Shown in pieces: positions 14,440 through 22,008 of a stretch of DNA of 44,359 nucleotides. A program made the position numbers and the translations under genes. The notes beneath the pieces were generated by a model. The model worked only from the letters and a program-made list of their open reading frames with translations, searched no databases and was not told the origin of the DNA. Position 1 is the first letter of the stretch; each line of letters starts with the position of its first letter. The stretch is taken from IMG/VR virus record IMGVR_UViG_3300048066_000048, positions 1-44,359 of that record; one strand, 5' to 3'. This DNA comes from a virus.

Positions 14440-16735
14440 AATCTTCTTCCTCTGTTTCCAAAATGTTTGTAAGTAAATCTTCTATACTCTGTTTCTTTTC
14501 TTCTGTAAATTCAGGTTCTTCTCCTTTTTGATCGTATGTATTTTGATAGTAGGAAGTCTTCCATCCATACTTATATGTTTTAAGAAGGTCACCTGCCATA
14601 ACTGATACAGGTACTTCATTATTGTCATAATTTTCTGGATTGTAGCTCCAGTTGCCAGAAATTGCTTGGTCAAAGAATTTTTGCATGGCAGATACAATTT
14701 TAATGTACCCATCATTATCCTTCATATCCCATAGCAATGTATAATTAGTTTTTAATGTGCCATACTGTGGAACAATCTGCTTAAGAGGTCCTTTCTTTGA
14801 TTTTTTAGTGGACAAGAATCCTCTAGGTGGTTCGATTCCATTGGTTGCGTTTGACACAACGGAACTACTCTCTGAAGGCATCTGTGCGGACAGTGTTGAG
14901 TGCCTAAGACCGTGGGTGACGATAGATTCTCTAAGATTTTCCCAATCATGACTTAACTCCGCCCCACAGAACTCATCGATGTCACGCTTGTAAGTGTCGA
15001 TTGGGAGGATACCGTCTGCATACTTTGTTCTATCGAAATAACCACACTTACCTTTTTCTTTGGCAAGGGTGTTACTTGACTTGAGTAGATAGAACTGGAA
15101 AGATTCAGACAAGTCGTGGACTGATTTCCATGCTGCAGGGTCGTCATATTTATATCCATGTTTTGCTAGGTAATGTGCTAGTCCGATGTAACCAATACCA
15201 AGAGAACGACGGTTGATAGTGCTACGCTTTGCAGCTTCTACAGGATAGTTCTGATAATCAATCAATTCCTCTAGACCACGGACTGCTAGGTCACAGAGAT
15301 TTTCCAATTCATCTAACTTGCTGATCTTACCAACGTTGATAGCAGATAGAATGCATAATGCAATCTCTCCTTCACCATCAATATGGTTAAGTGGTACAGT
15401 AGGTAGGGTAATCTCTTGACAGAGGTTACTCATATTAATTTTATCTTTGAAAGAAGAATGCTCATTACAGTGATCAATATTCATGATATAGATACGACCA
15501 GTCTCTGCTCTCTCCTTAAGCAATGAAAGAATTAATTCCTGTGCCCCGATAGTCTTTCTCGGAACAGCATCATTGAGTTCATGCATCCGATATAGAGTGT
15601 CAAAGTCATCAGTACCAAAAGCATCATAGAGACCTGGTACGTCATGCGGTGAGAATAAGCTAACCTCTCCATTCTCAATGAAACGTTCGTAGAAAAGTTT
15701 TGAAATTTGGATTGAGTAGTCAAGTTTCCTCACTCGATTGTCTTCTGTACCCTTATTGTTCTTGAGAACAAGGATGTCTTCTATTTCTTGGTGCCAGATT
15801 GGGAAGTGGACTGTTGCCGATCCTCCTCTGATTCCGTTTTGCGTACAGCATCGTACAGTCGATTCAAATTTTTTAAGGAAAGGAACAACGCCAGTGTGCT
15901 GTACTTCTCCGCCTCGGATTTTAGCGTTGATGCCCCTGATACGACCTGCGTTGATACCAATGCCAGCCCTCTGAGCGACATAGCGACCGATGGCCATATC
16001 ACTACTAAAAATACTATCCAAGGTGTCGTCAGCATCAACCAGAACGCAAGACGCAAACTGCCGAAGAGGCGTTCTAACACCTGCCATGATTGGCGTTGGG
16101 ATGTTGATTTTGTGTTTGCTGATTGCGTTGTAGTATTTTTGGACATATTCAAGACGATTGTCTGTGTAATTTTGGAATAGTGTTACTGCAATCATCATGT
16201 ACATGTACTGGGGTGATTCGTAAACCACACCAGAGCTACGATCCTGAACAAGATATTTATCAACTACCTGACGTAAACCAGCATAGGTGAATATCATATC
16301 ACGTTCATGATCAATCCAAGAATTGATCTTGCTCCACTCTTCCTTTGTATATTTACCTAGGATATCATTATCATAAACTTGTTTATCAGTGCAGTGACAT
16401 GCATGATCATAAACACTAGGGAGACCTTGGACCCATTCGGATCCAAAAACCTGTTTGTAGACAGCATAAAGTAGAAGACGAGCAGCAACAAACTGATAGT
16501 TAGGAGAATCTAAATTAATCAGATCACTTGCAGAACGAATCAAAATTTCTTGAATGTCTTTGGTTTCAATTCCATCAAAGAATTGCAGACCAGAGTTCAT
16601 CTCCACCTGAGAGGCGCTCACACCGCTCCCTAACCCTTCGCAAGCTTCTTCTACTACCTTATGAATCTTATCTAGGTTGAGGGCGGTCTCAGACCCATCA
16701 CGCTTGCGAACGTTAATTCCATGCCCGTTTGTCAT
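14420..16735 (-). CDS. nrdA: Ribonucleotide reductase class Ia alpha subunit NrdA
   Basis: This 771-aa catalytic subunit reduces ribonucleoside diphosphates. An ATP-cone-type N-terminus (INVRKRDGSETALNLDKIHK) is followed by the barrel. ASCVLVDADD carries one redox Cys, NLCQEITLP the thiyl Cys and Glu, and ALCILSAINVG the second redox Cys. The C-terminal tail ends CDSCKI with the shuttle cysteines. The start overlaps gp61 as ATGA. Length and motifs fit the E. coli/T4-type class Ia enzyme. Confidence 0.97.
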   Translation of the reverse strand: MTNGHGINVRKRDGSETALNLDKIHKVVEEACEGLGSGVSASQVEMNSGLQFFDGIETKDIQEILIRSASDLINLDSPNYQFVAARLLLYAVYKQVFGSEWVQGLPSVYDHACHCTDKQVYDNDILGKYTKEEWSKINSWIDHERDMIFTYAGLRQVVDKYLVQDRSSGVVYESPQYMYMMIAVTLFQNYTDNRLEYVQKYYNAISKHKINIPTPIMAGVRTPLRQFASCVLVDADDTLDSIFSSDMAIGRYVAQRAGIGINAGRIRGINAKIRGGEVQHTGVVPFLKKFESTVRCCTQNGIRGGSATVHFPIWHQEIEDILVLKNNKGTEDNRVRKLDYSIQISKLFYERFIENGEVSLFSPHDVPGLYDAFGTDDFDTLYRMHELNDAVPRKTIGAQELILSLLKERAETGRIYIMNIDHCNEHSSFKDKINMSNLCQEITLPTVPLNHIDGEGEIALCILSAINVGKISKLDELENLCDLAVRGLEELIDYQNYPVEAAKRSTINRRSLGIGYIGLAHYLAKHGYKYDDPAAWKSVHDLSESFQFYLLKSSNTLAKEKGKCGYFDRTKYADGILPIDTYKRDIDEFCGAELSHDWENLRESIVTHGLRHSTLSAQMPSESSSVVSNATNGIEPPRGFLSTKKSKKGPLKQIVPQYGTLKTNYTLLWDMKDNDGYIKIVSAMQKFFDQAISGNWSYNPENYDNNEVPVSVMAGDLLKTYKYGWKTSYYQNTYDQKGEEPEFTEEKKQSIEDLLTNILETEEEDCDSCKI

Positions 16736-17721
16736 ACTTTTTTCCAGTCGTTAAATTTAAGGGTTGCGGTTAATCCCTGATAGACATTTGATTCTACCAA
16801 AGTTTGTACATCATGTCCAGCTAAGTGCATGTCATTGATGTCTTTTTGTTGTATATTTTTTGGCCAGATGATTACTTTATCTCCTCTGTCAATTGACTTG
16901 GAGATTCTGGCGACGATCTCTCGGTTACGTGGTTCGTTATCAAAAACCCAAATATGATTGCTCCAACCAAACGTCCGAATATCAGCATCGGACCCAGCCA
17001 TAGCAACCGAGTTTTTAATGAAGATCGAGTCGAAGGGTCCTTCGACGATATAAATGGGTTCATCTGTTTTTACTCTGTCCAAACCAAAGATCTTAGGTTG
17101 ATCTTCGTCAAGCATGATCGTAATGTATCTTAGTTTTGCCTTGGGGGCGAGCGATCTGCCTTGGTAACCGAAGAGGTTTCCGTCTTTATCTTTGAATGGA
17201 ATAATAATACGTGGTGAATCTTGTCTTAAGGTATCGAATGTCCTCTTTCTATTATTTGTCCACTCTTTAAATTTTGGACAATAGTAAAAATAATCTAGGT
17301 CTTTGATACCACGTTGCTCAAGATAAACTCGTGCTGGGTGAGAATTATTTAGCTCTGAAATCTTCTCAAGATCTATATCTTTTTTAACAAATTTTGGTTT
17401 GGAAAAAATAAGTTTTGGATTTGGAGTTGCAGTACCCTTGCCAGTGCTGCCTTCTTTAAATTTCTCCATGATATATTGATCATAGAGATGTGTATCTTGA
17501 TCTTTTAAAAAATTAGCAAGAGATCTACCTACGCCACAATTGTGACATTTATAAGTAAAATTGTTTTTAATCTTAAACAAATACCCCCTCGCTTTGTTGC
17601 GTCTCTTTTGCGAGTCACCACAGTAAGGACACCTGAAATTATACAGGTCTGCCTTCTTACGACTGAAAAGAGTCAAGCGAGGGGATATTAAATTTATGTA
17701 CTTAACGTCAAGATAACTCAA
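16732..17721 (-). CDS. 61: DNA primase gp61
   Basis: The 329-aa primase has an N-terminal zinc ribbon (CPYC at 31-34, CHNC at 59-62), a linker, and a Toprim-type core (IYIVEGPFDSIF, WVFDNEPRN). It would make lagging-strand RNA primers with helicase gp41. The start is a TTG at 17721: no ATG occurs before the zinc ribbon, and MSYLDVKYINL looks like the conserved phage N-terminus. It overlaps the upstream gene by 14 nt and nrdA by 4 nt. Confidence 0.93.
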   Translation of the reverse strand: MSYLDVKYINLISPRLTLFSRKKADLYNFRCPYCGDSQKRRNKARGYLFKIKNNFTYKCHNCGVGRSLANFLKDQDTHLYDQYIMEKFKEGSTGKGTATPNPKLIFSKPKFVKKDIDLEKISELNNSHPARVYLEQRGIKDLDYFYYCPKFKEWTNNRKRTFDTLRQDSPRIIIPFKDKDGNLFGYQGRSLAPKAKLRYITIMLDEDQPKIFGLDRVKTDEPIYIVEGPFDSIFIKNSVAMAGSDADIRTFGWSNHIWVFDNEPRNREIVARISKSIDRGDKVIIWPKNIQQKDINDMHLAGHDVQTLVESNVYQGLTATLKFNDWKKV

Positions 17722-18106
17722 TGAGAGAGGTTTGCACTGCGCTCATATTAGCAGAAGGTTGAGCAGGTGTCAATGTCCTAAGCAAAGATTGACCTGGCAC
17801 ACTGACCAAGAATGAGATCACAGCGAGACCACCAAAGATAGTCCACATCTTTTTCTCCATCATCCTGAGTCTGTCATCTACAAGACGGATGTCTCTCTCA
17901 CATCCCTTTTTTATACTATCAGTCTCCTTATTAAGATCTGAATGAATTCTATCTATCTTTTCAAATAGAATTCCATCGACTTCACCTTGTTTAGCTAGTT
18001 TTTCATTATGTACAGCAAGCAATTGACCCATCTTTACAGAATTTTCCTGTAATGAGTCTACTACTTTTTCTAGTCTTTCTAAAATTGCTGAATTAATGTC
18101 CGACAT
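17708..18106 (-). CDS. Coiled-coil protein with one C-terminal membrane segment
   Basis: The 132-aa protein has a long heptad-rich region (residues about 5-85, SAILERLEKVVDSLQEN... to LRMMEKKM), a hydrophobic helix (WTIFGGLAVISFLVSV, about 88-103) and a short polar tail. The layout resembles XhlA-like small membrane proteins associated with phage lysis or membrane anchoring. The family assignment is not secure. It sits upstream of primase with a 14-nt overlap. Confidence 0.7.
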   Translation of the reverse strand: MSDINSAILERLEKVVDSLQENSVKMGQLLAVHNEKLAKQGEVDGILFEKIDRIHSDLNKETDSIKKGCERDIRLVDDRLRMMEKKMWTIFGGLAVISFLVSVPGQSLLRTLTPAQPSANMSAVQTSLIELS

Positions 18107-18112
18107 TTTCCT

Positions 18113-18817
18113 TTAGACGTTGCGAACAGCAAAATCTAGAGCAGATTGATAAGAAGCAGCATTTTTATTCAGCATGTACTGAAACTGTGGCTTATGTGTG
18201 TCGTCTAGTTGTGCATAACAAGCAGCAATTCTCTTAGCAGAGAAATTATCTAGGTTTTGTACTCCACCATCAGAGAACTGGATCTTAGCAAATGAACCTT
18301 CACCTGCAGGGTTAAGTTCAGATGTTGCAACATCAAGTGCAACTTGGATTACATCTTGGTTTTCATTCATAGTATTAGTAGTCACTTCAGTTTCTTCTTT
18401 CTTAAGTTTTTTTGTTTGATCAGACGCTTTCTTTTTAAAATCAGAAAGACGTGCTTTCATAAGCGTATCCATTTCTTTAGATTTACGCATCATTTTTTCT
18501 TTTGCTTCTCCACGTTTTTTCTGGAGATCTTTTTGACGACCCAGTTTCTTACCCTGAGTAATCTGTTTTTGAGCTCTCTCAGTATCTGTAGACAGAGCTT
18601 CGGTTACGTTTGTGTCTTCTTTCATTTTTCTTTTTTGGATACGGTCGAAGAGAGAGCGAGCACCTTTAGAGCGCCCGTCAATATTTTCATTACCTTTTTT
18701 ATATGCACGATGTTGTCTAGGATTTACCATGACAAATGCAGGTGGTAACTGGAGACCAGAACCATCCCCTGCGGAATTAATCATTTCTTCTATATTAGGT
18801 TTAGTTCCTTTAGACAT
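18113..18817 (-). CDS. Lys-rich charged protein, possible scaffold or virion protein
   Basis: The 234-aa protein has an N-terminal motif PPAFVMVNPRQHRAYKKGNE, a strongly charged helical middle (residues about 50-145, many Lys, Arg, Glu) and a more globular C-terminal part (IQVALDVATSELNPAGEGSF...YMLNKNAASYQSALDFAV). No enzymatic motif is visible. It resembles other charged, late-operon proteins of cyanophages. A late promoter candidate lies about 38 nt upstream. Function unknown. Confidence 0.7.
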   Translation of the reverse strand: MSKGTKPNIEEMINSAGDGSGLQLPPAFVMVNPRQHRAYKKGNENIDGRSKGARSLFDRIQKRKMKEDTNVTEALSTDTERAQKQITQGKKLGRQKDLQKKRGEAKEKMMRKSKEMDTLMKARLSDFKKKASDQTKKLKKEETEVTTNTMNENQDVIQVALDVATSELNPAGEGSFAKIQFSDGGVQNLDNFSAKRIAACYAQLDDTHKPQFQYMLNKNAASYQSALDFAVRNV

Positions 18818-19146
18818 TCCTGGTCAACATCCTCATTAAGTTTGGGTGGTAATCTATTTAGAAACAACATGAACGCCTTGATTACAGACCAATATGTTGC
18901 TTCTATTCTGTAAAATAGCAGTGGGGTTGCTGCATCATCAAAAACATTATATAAAACTATCACATGATTAAGTAATAGGTGAGTCTTTAACTCTCCCGTT
19001 GTCTCGTATCTCTTCAGTAGTCTTTTAATATACTTAAATCTCTTTAAGTCTTCTTCAAAATCTGAATAAGTTACGGACAACGGGTTGTTATAATTTTGAA
19101 TTGCAAAGAATAACCAGTTTTCATGGTTCAGTTCACTTATATTCAT
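18790..19146 (-). CDS. DUF7207-like conserved phage protein
   Basis: The 118-aa helical protein (MNISELNHENWLFFAIQNYN...) has a dense KYIKRLLKRYETTGELKTHLLLNH core and an aromatic C-terminal half. I recognise the pattern as the small DUF7207 family widespread in T4-like phages; function unknown. It follows the Ig-like virion protein gene by 3 nt and overlaps the next gene by 28 nt. Confidence 0.78.
   Translation of the reverse strand: MNISELNHENWLFFAIQNYNNPLSVTYSDFEEDLKRFKYIKRLLKRYETTGELKTHLLLNHVIVLYNVFDDAATPLLFYRIEATYWSVIKAFMLFLNRLPPKLNEDVDQECLKELNLI
18855..18862 (-). promoter_or_regulatory. Late promoter candidate inside the DUF7207 gene
   Basis: The minus strand reads TCTAAATA, 7 of 8 to the late motif, about 38 nt before the ATG at 18817. 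It is inside a coding region, so chance occurrence is possible. Confidence 0.35.
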
Positions 19147-19149
19147 TCA

Positions 19150-19767
19150 TTAGCTACCGAATGTTAGTGTTGCTGCGCCGTTAGAAATTACTTCTTCAGT
19201 ACCACCCGCAGAGGTGATCTTGACTCTAAACTTGTTACCGTCCAGAGTAGCGCCAGCGAGGCCACTGTAAGCAAGAGTTGCTGTCGTGAAGTCTGCATAG
19301 GTGATACCAGTGTCAAGAGAAGCAGTGATGTTAGTCCAACGCTTACCGCCTGCAGTTTGACGCTGCCACTGATACGCAAGTGTTCCAGGTGTTCCTGTTG
19401 TAGATGTGCTAAGAGTATATGTACCAGCACCAGAAGAAGATGTGGAGTTAGCAGGTTGTGCAGTAATTGTTACTGCCGATGCTACATCTGCTGCGATAGT
19501 GTCATCTGTTTGAGTCTCGTTGGAGTTGAGATCAGGGTTAGCGATGTTCACAAGTTGCTCTGCTTTATGGCGAGTGTTGCCATCCGCATCAGTATATGTG
19601 AAATAGGACCACCAACCAGGAGCGGTGATACCACGAGATCTAGTTTCTGCTAGTTGCGCCTCAGTTTTATCAACAAAGACAGTTGTTTTTGCTTGACTTG
19701 ACGCTGCAATGCCCACACCAGCTTTGGTTTTGTTTGCATTGCTGTCAGTTCTTCCGTAAAGGGACAT
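19150..19767 (-). CDS. Virion structural protein with C-terminal Ig-like domain
   Basis: The 205-aa protein begins MSLYGRTDSNANKTKAGVGI, a start seen in cyanophage structural proteins, with a conserved GITAPGWWSYFTYTDADGNTR middle. Residues about 95-205 form an Ig-like beta domain (TAQPANSTSSSGAGTYTLS, LAYQWQRQTAGGKRWTNI, GNKFRVKITSAGG). Ig-like domains commonly decorate phage virions and aid surface adhesion. The gene has an exact late promoter motif about 37 nt upstream, just after a terminator. Confidence 0.8.
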   Translation of the reverse strand: MSLYGRTDSNANKTKAGVGIAASSQAKTTVFVDKTEAQLAETRSRGITAPGWWSYFTYTDADGNTRHKAEQLVNIANPDLNSNETQTDDTIAADVASAVTITAQPANSTSSSGAGTYTLSTSTTGTPGTLAYQWQRQTAGGKRWTNITASLDTGITYADFTTATLAYSGLAGATLDGNKFRVKITSAGGTEEVISNGAATLTFGS

Positions 19768-19803
19768 TGACGTGTGCTCCGAATATTACTATTATCTAAT
19801 GTT

Positions 19804-19811
19804 TATTTATA
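19804..19811 (-). promoter_or_regulatory. T4-type late promoter, exact match
   Basis: The minus strand reads TATAAATA, identical to the T4 late consensus, starting at the end of the upstream terminator's T-tract and about 37 nt before the ATG at 19767. Confidence 0.75.
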
Positions 19812-19832
19812 AAAAAGGGGGATTGCTCCCCC
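19811..19832 (-). terminator. Rho-independent terminator
   Basis: The minus strand has a GGGGGA-GCAA-TCCCCC hairpin (6-bp stem, GNRA tetraloop, 19832-19817) followed by T6 (19816-19811). It ends the 24.4-19.8 kb late cassette just after the 66-aa gene, and the T-tract runs directly into the late promoter of the next unit. Confidence 0.88.
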
Positions 19833-19838
19833 AGAGTA

Positions 19839-20039
19839 TCACTCTTCTCTTGCTTTAATAGCAGCAGTAACAGTTTCAAGTAGTTTGTCATCCATATCGG
19901 TCTTAGTCAATTTGACTGCCTTGCCGAGAATAACTAAACAGATGTCAATCAGTTTTTCTCCAAGTTCCTCATTTTCAGGGATCTTGGCAACTGCGTCTGA
20001 AATTACTTTTGTTGCGAGTGGTAATAGAAAGGATAGCAT
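19839..20039 (-). CDS. Small conserved-type helical protein
   Basis: The 66-aa protein (MLSFLLPLATKVISDAVAKI...) is predicted to be wholly helical, with an amphipathic or weakly hydrophobic N-terminus and an acidic/Lys C-terminus. The N-terminal segment is short for a membrane helix, so a holin role is not supported. It is the last gene before the terminator at 19811-19832 and has its own late promoter candidate. I recall such a protein as common in cyanophages, with no known function. Confidence 0.7.
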   Translation of the reverse strand: MLSFLLPLATKVISDAVAKIPENEELGEKLIDICLVILGKAVKLTKTDMDDKLLETVTAAIKAREE

Positions 20040-20063
20040 AATCTTAAATCATATTGCATAGCC

Positions 20064-20071
20064 TATTTATT
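20064..20071 (-). promoter_or_regulatory. Late promoter candidate
   Basis: The minus strand reads AATAAATA, 7 of 8 to the late motif, overlapping the TAA stop of the 120-aa gene and about 25 nt before the ATG at 20039. Confidence 0.45.
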
Positions 20072-20429
20072 TCTCCCACTCATCTAAGATATCAGTAATC
20101 TTTGACATGAATTGTTTGAAAGTTAATAACGTACCAGAACGATAGTCACGGCGTGCTTTTTGAACACCACCCTCAAATGATTCTTTTACTTTTCTTTCTT
20201 CAATAGGATCAAATCCTCTTCCTTTTACAACAGAAGACCACGGTGCATACAAAGGACCTTGATAGTTCTTTGCTTCATTAGTTGCGCGGGTGGTCATCCC
20301 TTTCTTACCATCAGGAATATTAGGCATCACTTCTACATTACCAGACTTTTTATTCTTTAGTTTAGATTTTACCTTCTTTTCCTTTTCATCGCAACCGCAC
20401 TCTTCACGGAACTTATCAAAGGATTTCAT
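20067..20429 (-). CDS. Charged hypothetical protein of the late cassette
   Basis: The 120-aa basic protein (MKSFDKFREECGCDEKEKKV...) has a Lys-rich N-terminal half, a MTTRATNEAKNYQGPLYAPW centre, and a C-terminal YRSGTLLTFKQFMSKI helix. It overlaps the 263-aa gene by 4 nt (ATGA). The context with other charged late proteins suggests a head-core or scaffold-type role; this is inference. Confidence 0.7.
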   Translation of the reverse strand: MKSFDKFREECGCDEKEKKVKSKLKNKKSGNVEVMPNIPDGKKGMTTRATNEAKNYQGPLYAPWSSVVKGRGFDPIEERKVKESFEGGVQKARRDYRSGTLLTFKQFMSKITDILDEWEK

Positions 20430-21217
20430 TTTTTCTTCTTCGTCATTGAGATGATCTTAGTAACCTTCTTACGACGTGCATGTAAATACTTGTCAGACTT
20501 ATCTACATCACCATCGTTATCGATGTCAGCATCTGCCTTACCAACTGGATCGAGTTTCTTCTCAGTTAGTTCAACCTCTTCTTTCTTAGCAGTCTTTGCT
20601 GCTTTCTTGAATGCATCCTTGGCAGGATAGTCTTCACTACCTGCTTTTGCAGGTGCTTCCCCACGCTTTCTCTTAGCATGGATATTAGCATAAAGTCCTT
20701 TCTTTGCTTCTTCTAGCTCTTCACCATCATGCTCAATGACCTTACCGTCAGCATCTTTTTGATGATGCTCTGCTACTTCCTCTTCCTTTACACAGTTAGG
20801 AACTTCTTTACCACCTTTATTCTTAGTTCCCTTTGCCTTATATCCTTTCCAGCATGTAGAAGCACCAACGTTATCACGAGCTGCTGCCATACCTTCAGTA
20901 GCATATCTCCTCTTCTCTAGAACATAAAGTTCGCCATCAATTTCAACCTCCTCTCTTTCTAAAACTTCATACTCTTCCTTAGTATCAAGTTGTGCTTTAG
21001 GAGACTCTTTCTTAGCACTCTTCTTTTTCTTAGTAGTGTCCTCAATCTCAGCACCATTGGATTGCGGATCCATGCCATCGAAAGGTGCTTCATGGAGGTC
21101 GGGCATGTCAGTATTCTGGAAGCAATCGCCACCCATCCACTTACCATACTGTTCCATCAGTCCAGATGAAAACTCATCACTGTGTCTTACTTTATTAATA
21201 GGATCTGGCTTCTTCAT
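20426..21217 (-). CDS. Highly charged scaffold-like protein with EF-hand-type loop
   Basis: The 263-aa protein is very rich in Lys, Glu and Asp with little hydrophobic core. Blocks include EVEIDGELYVLEKRRYATEG (residues 90-109), GLYANIHAKRKRGEAPAKAG (174-193) and a DIDNDGDVDKSD loop (231-242) that fits the DxDxDGxVDxxD calcium-binding pattern of EF-hand or dockerin repeats. The C-terminus is basic. The composition suits a prohead-core or internal protein. It has an exact late promoter motif about 26 nt upstream. Confidence 0.75.
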   Translation of the reverse strand: MKKPDPINKVRHSDEFSSGLMEQYGKWMGGDCFQNTDMPDLHEAPFDGMDPQSNGAEIEDTTKKKKSAKKESPKAQLDTKEEYEVLEREEVEIDGELYVLEKRRYATEGMAAARDNVGASTCWKGYKAKGTKNKGGKEVPNCVKEEEVAEHHQKDADGKVIEHDGEELEEAKKGLYANIHAKRKRGEAPAKAGSEDYPAKDAFKKAAKTAKKEEVELTEKKLDPVGKADADIDNDGDVDKSDKYLHARRKKVTKIISMTKKKK

Positions 21218-21220
21218 TTC

Positions 21221-21448
21221 TTAAAGGGAGGTTCTTCTCGTATTATTTATAGATCTAATGTTCTTTATCCATTCACGGAACATATTTCCTTCTTCAGAAA
21301 TAATGATGGCATAGTTACCACCTGCTCTATGAATGTGTCCTTTGTCTCCTGTACGTGATGACATAACAATGTCACCTTCTTTGAAAACTTCATCCTGTCG
21401 TTGTTGTTGACGGAGTGCTTCTTCACGCAGCTTCTTAAAATCTTTCAT
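21221..21448 (-). CDS. Small KOW-like hypothetical protein
   Basis: The 75-aa protein starts with a charged helix (MKDFKKLREEALRQQQRQDE). It then has a small beta-barrel-like segment (KEGDIVMSSRTGDKGHIHRA, YAIIISEEG) that recalls KOW/SH3-type motifs. The ATG overlaps the nucleotidyltransferase stop by 4 nt. Function unknown. Confidence 0.7.
   Translation of the reverse strand: MKDFKKLREEALRQQQRQDEVFKEGDIVMSSRTGDKGHIHRAGGNYAIIISEEGNMFREWIKNIRSINNTRRTSL
21244..21251 (-). promoter_or_regulatory. T4-type late promoter, exact match
   Basis: The minus strand reads TATAAATA, inside the 3' end of the 75-aa gene and about 26 nt before the ATG at 21217, with a CCTCCC-containing leader between. Confidence 0.65.
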
Positions 21449-22008
21449 TTAAAATTCTTAGGTAGTGCCATTGCAATCTCTGCCATAAGAGCACGACAAT
21501 CACGATCATTTAATGCTCTAGGAATACCCTTTCTGAATGTATCAAAGTCACCAGCATGTGCTGCACGTCTCATCTTAGTTCCAGAAATGGCAAAGGTATC
21601 ACCATCAGCGTCTCTACTTCCAGAAGATTGGATATCAATTTTACGGAATGAGAAATCTTTACCATTATATTTATGGAGGAACTGCATGGCAGCAACTCTG
21701 TCAGAACCTACAAGGAATATAACTTCATTGTATCCTGCAAGCATAATGTCCTGTAAAATTTTAACTGGATCTCTAGGACCACTATAAATTTTACCTTTAT
21801 GTTCAGGAAACATCTTATCCATATAAAACTTTTTACGATCTGGCGGCAATGGATTGCTACCTTTTGTATCTACAGTCTGTGAAATGTAGATACGATAATC
21901 GTGTAACCCTGCAGCTGCTTTTACGCCAGCAAAGTTTTCTTTGTGTCCTGTAGTAGGTGGTTGAAACCTACCAAATGTAAAATAGCACTTGTTACAATTT
22001 AACGCCAT
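21445..22008 (-). CDS. Nucleotidyltransferase of the NMN/cytidylyltransferase superfamily
   Basis: The 187-aa protein carries the HxGH-type signature in the form GRFQPPTTGH (residues 13-22), a VIFLVGSDR strand (96-104) and the second signature ISGTKMR (141-147). These are the ATP-binding motifs of NMN adenylyltransferase and related enzymes. Substrate cannot be told from sequence: NMN, a pantetheine precursor or another phosphate ester are possible. It overlaps the ligase-like gene by 10 nt and the 75-aa gene by 4 nt, so it is co-expressed late. Confidence 0.85.
   Translation of the reverse strand: MALNCNKCYFTFGRFQPPTTGHKENFAGVKAAAGLHDYRIYISQTVDTKGSNPLPPDRKKFYMDKMFPEHKGKIYSGPRDPVKILQDIMLAGYNEVIFLVGSDRVAAMQFLHKYNGKDFSFRKIDIQSSGSRDADGDTFAISGTKMRRAAHAGDFDTFRKGIPRALNDRDCRALMAEIAMALPKNFK

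Noticed and set aside
15788-16180. 130-aa plus-strand frame opposite nrdA
   Set aside because: Antisense shadow of a strongly conserved enzyme gene; no coding signal of its own.
18344-18748. 134-aa Phe-rich plus-strand frame
   Set aside because: It is the complement of a Lys/Glu-rich gene, which produces Phe/Leu-rich antisense frames.
19839-20039. Holin call for the 66-aa protein
   Set aside because: There is only one short, weakly hydrophobic segment interrupted by polar residues; no convincing membrane helices.
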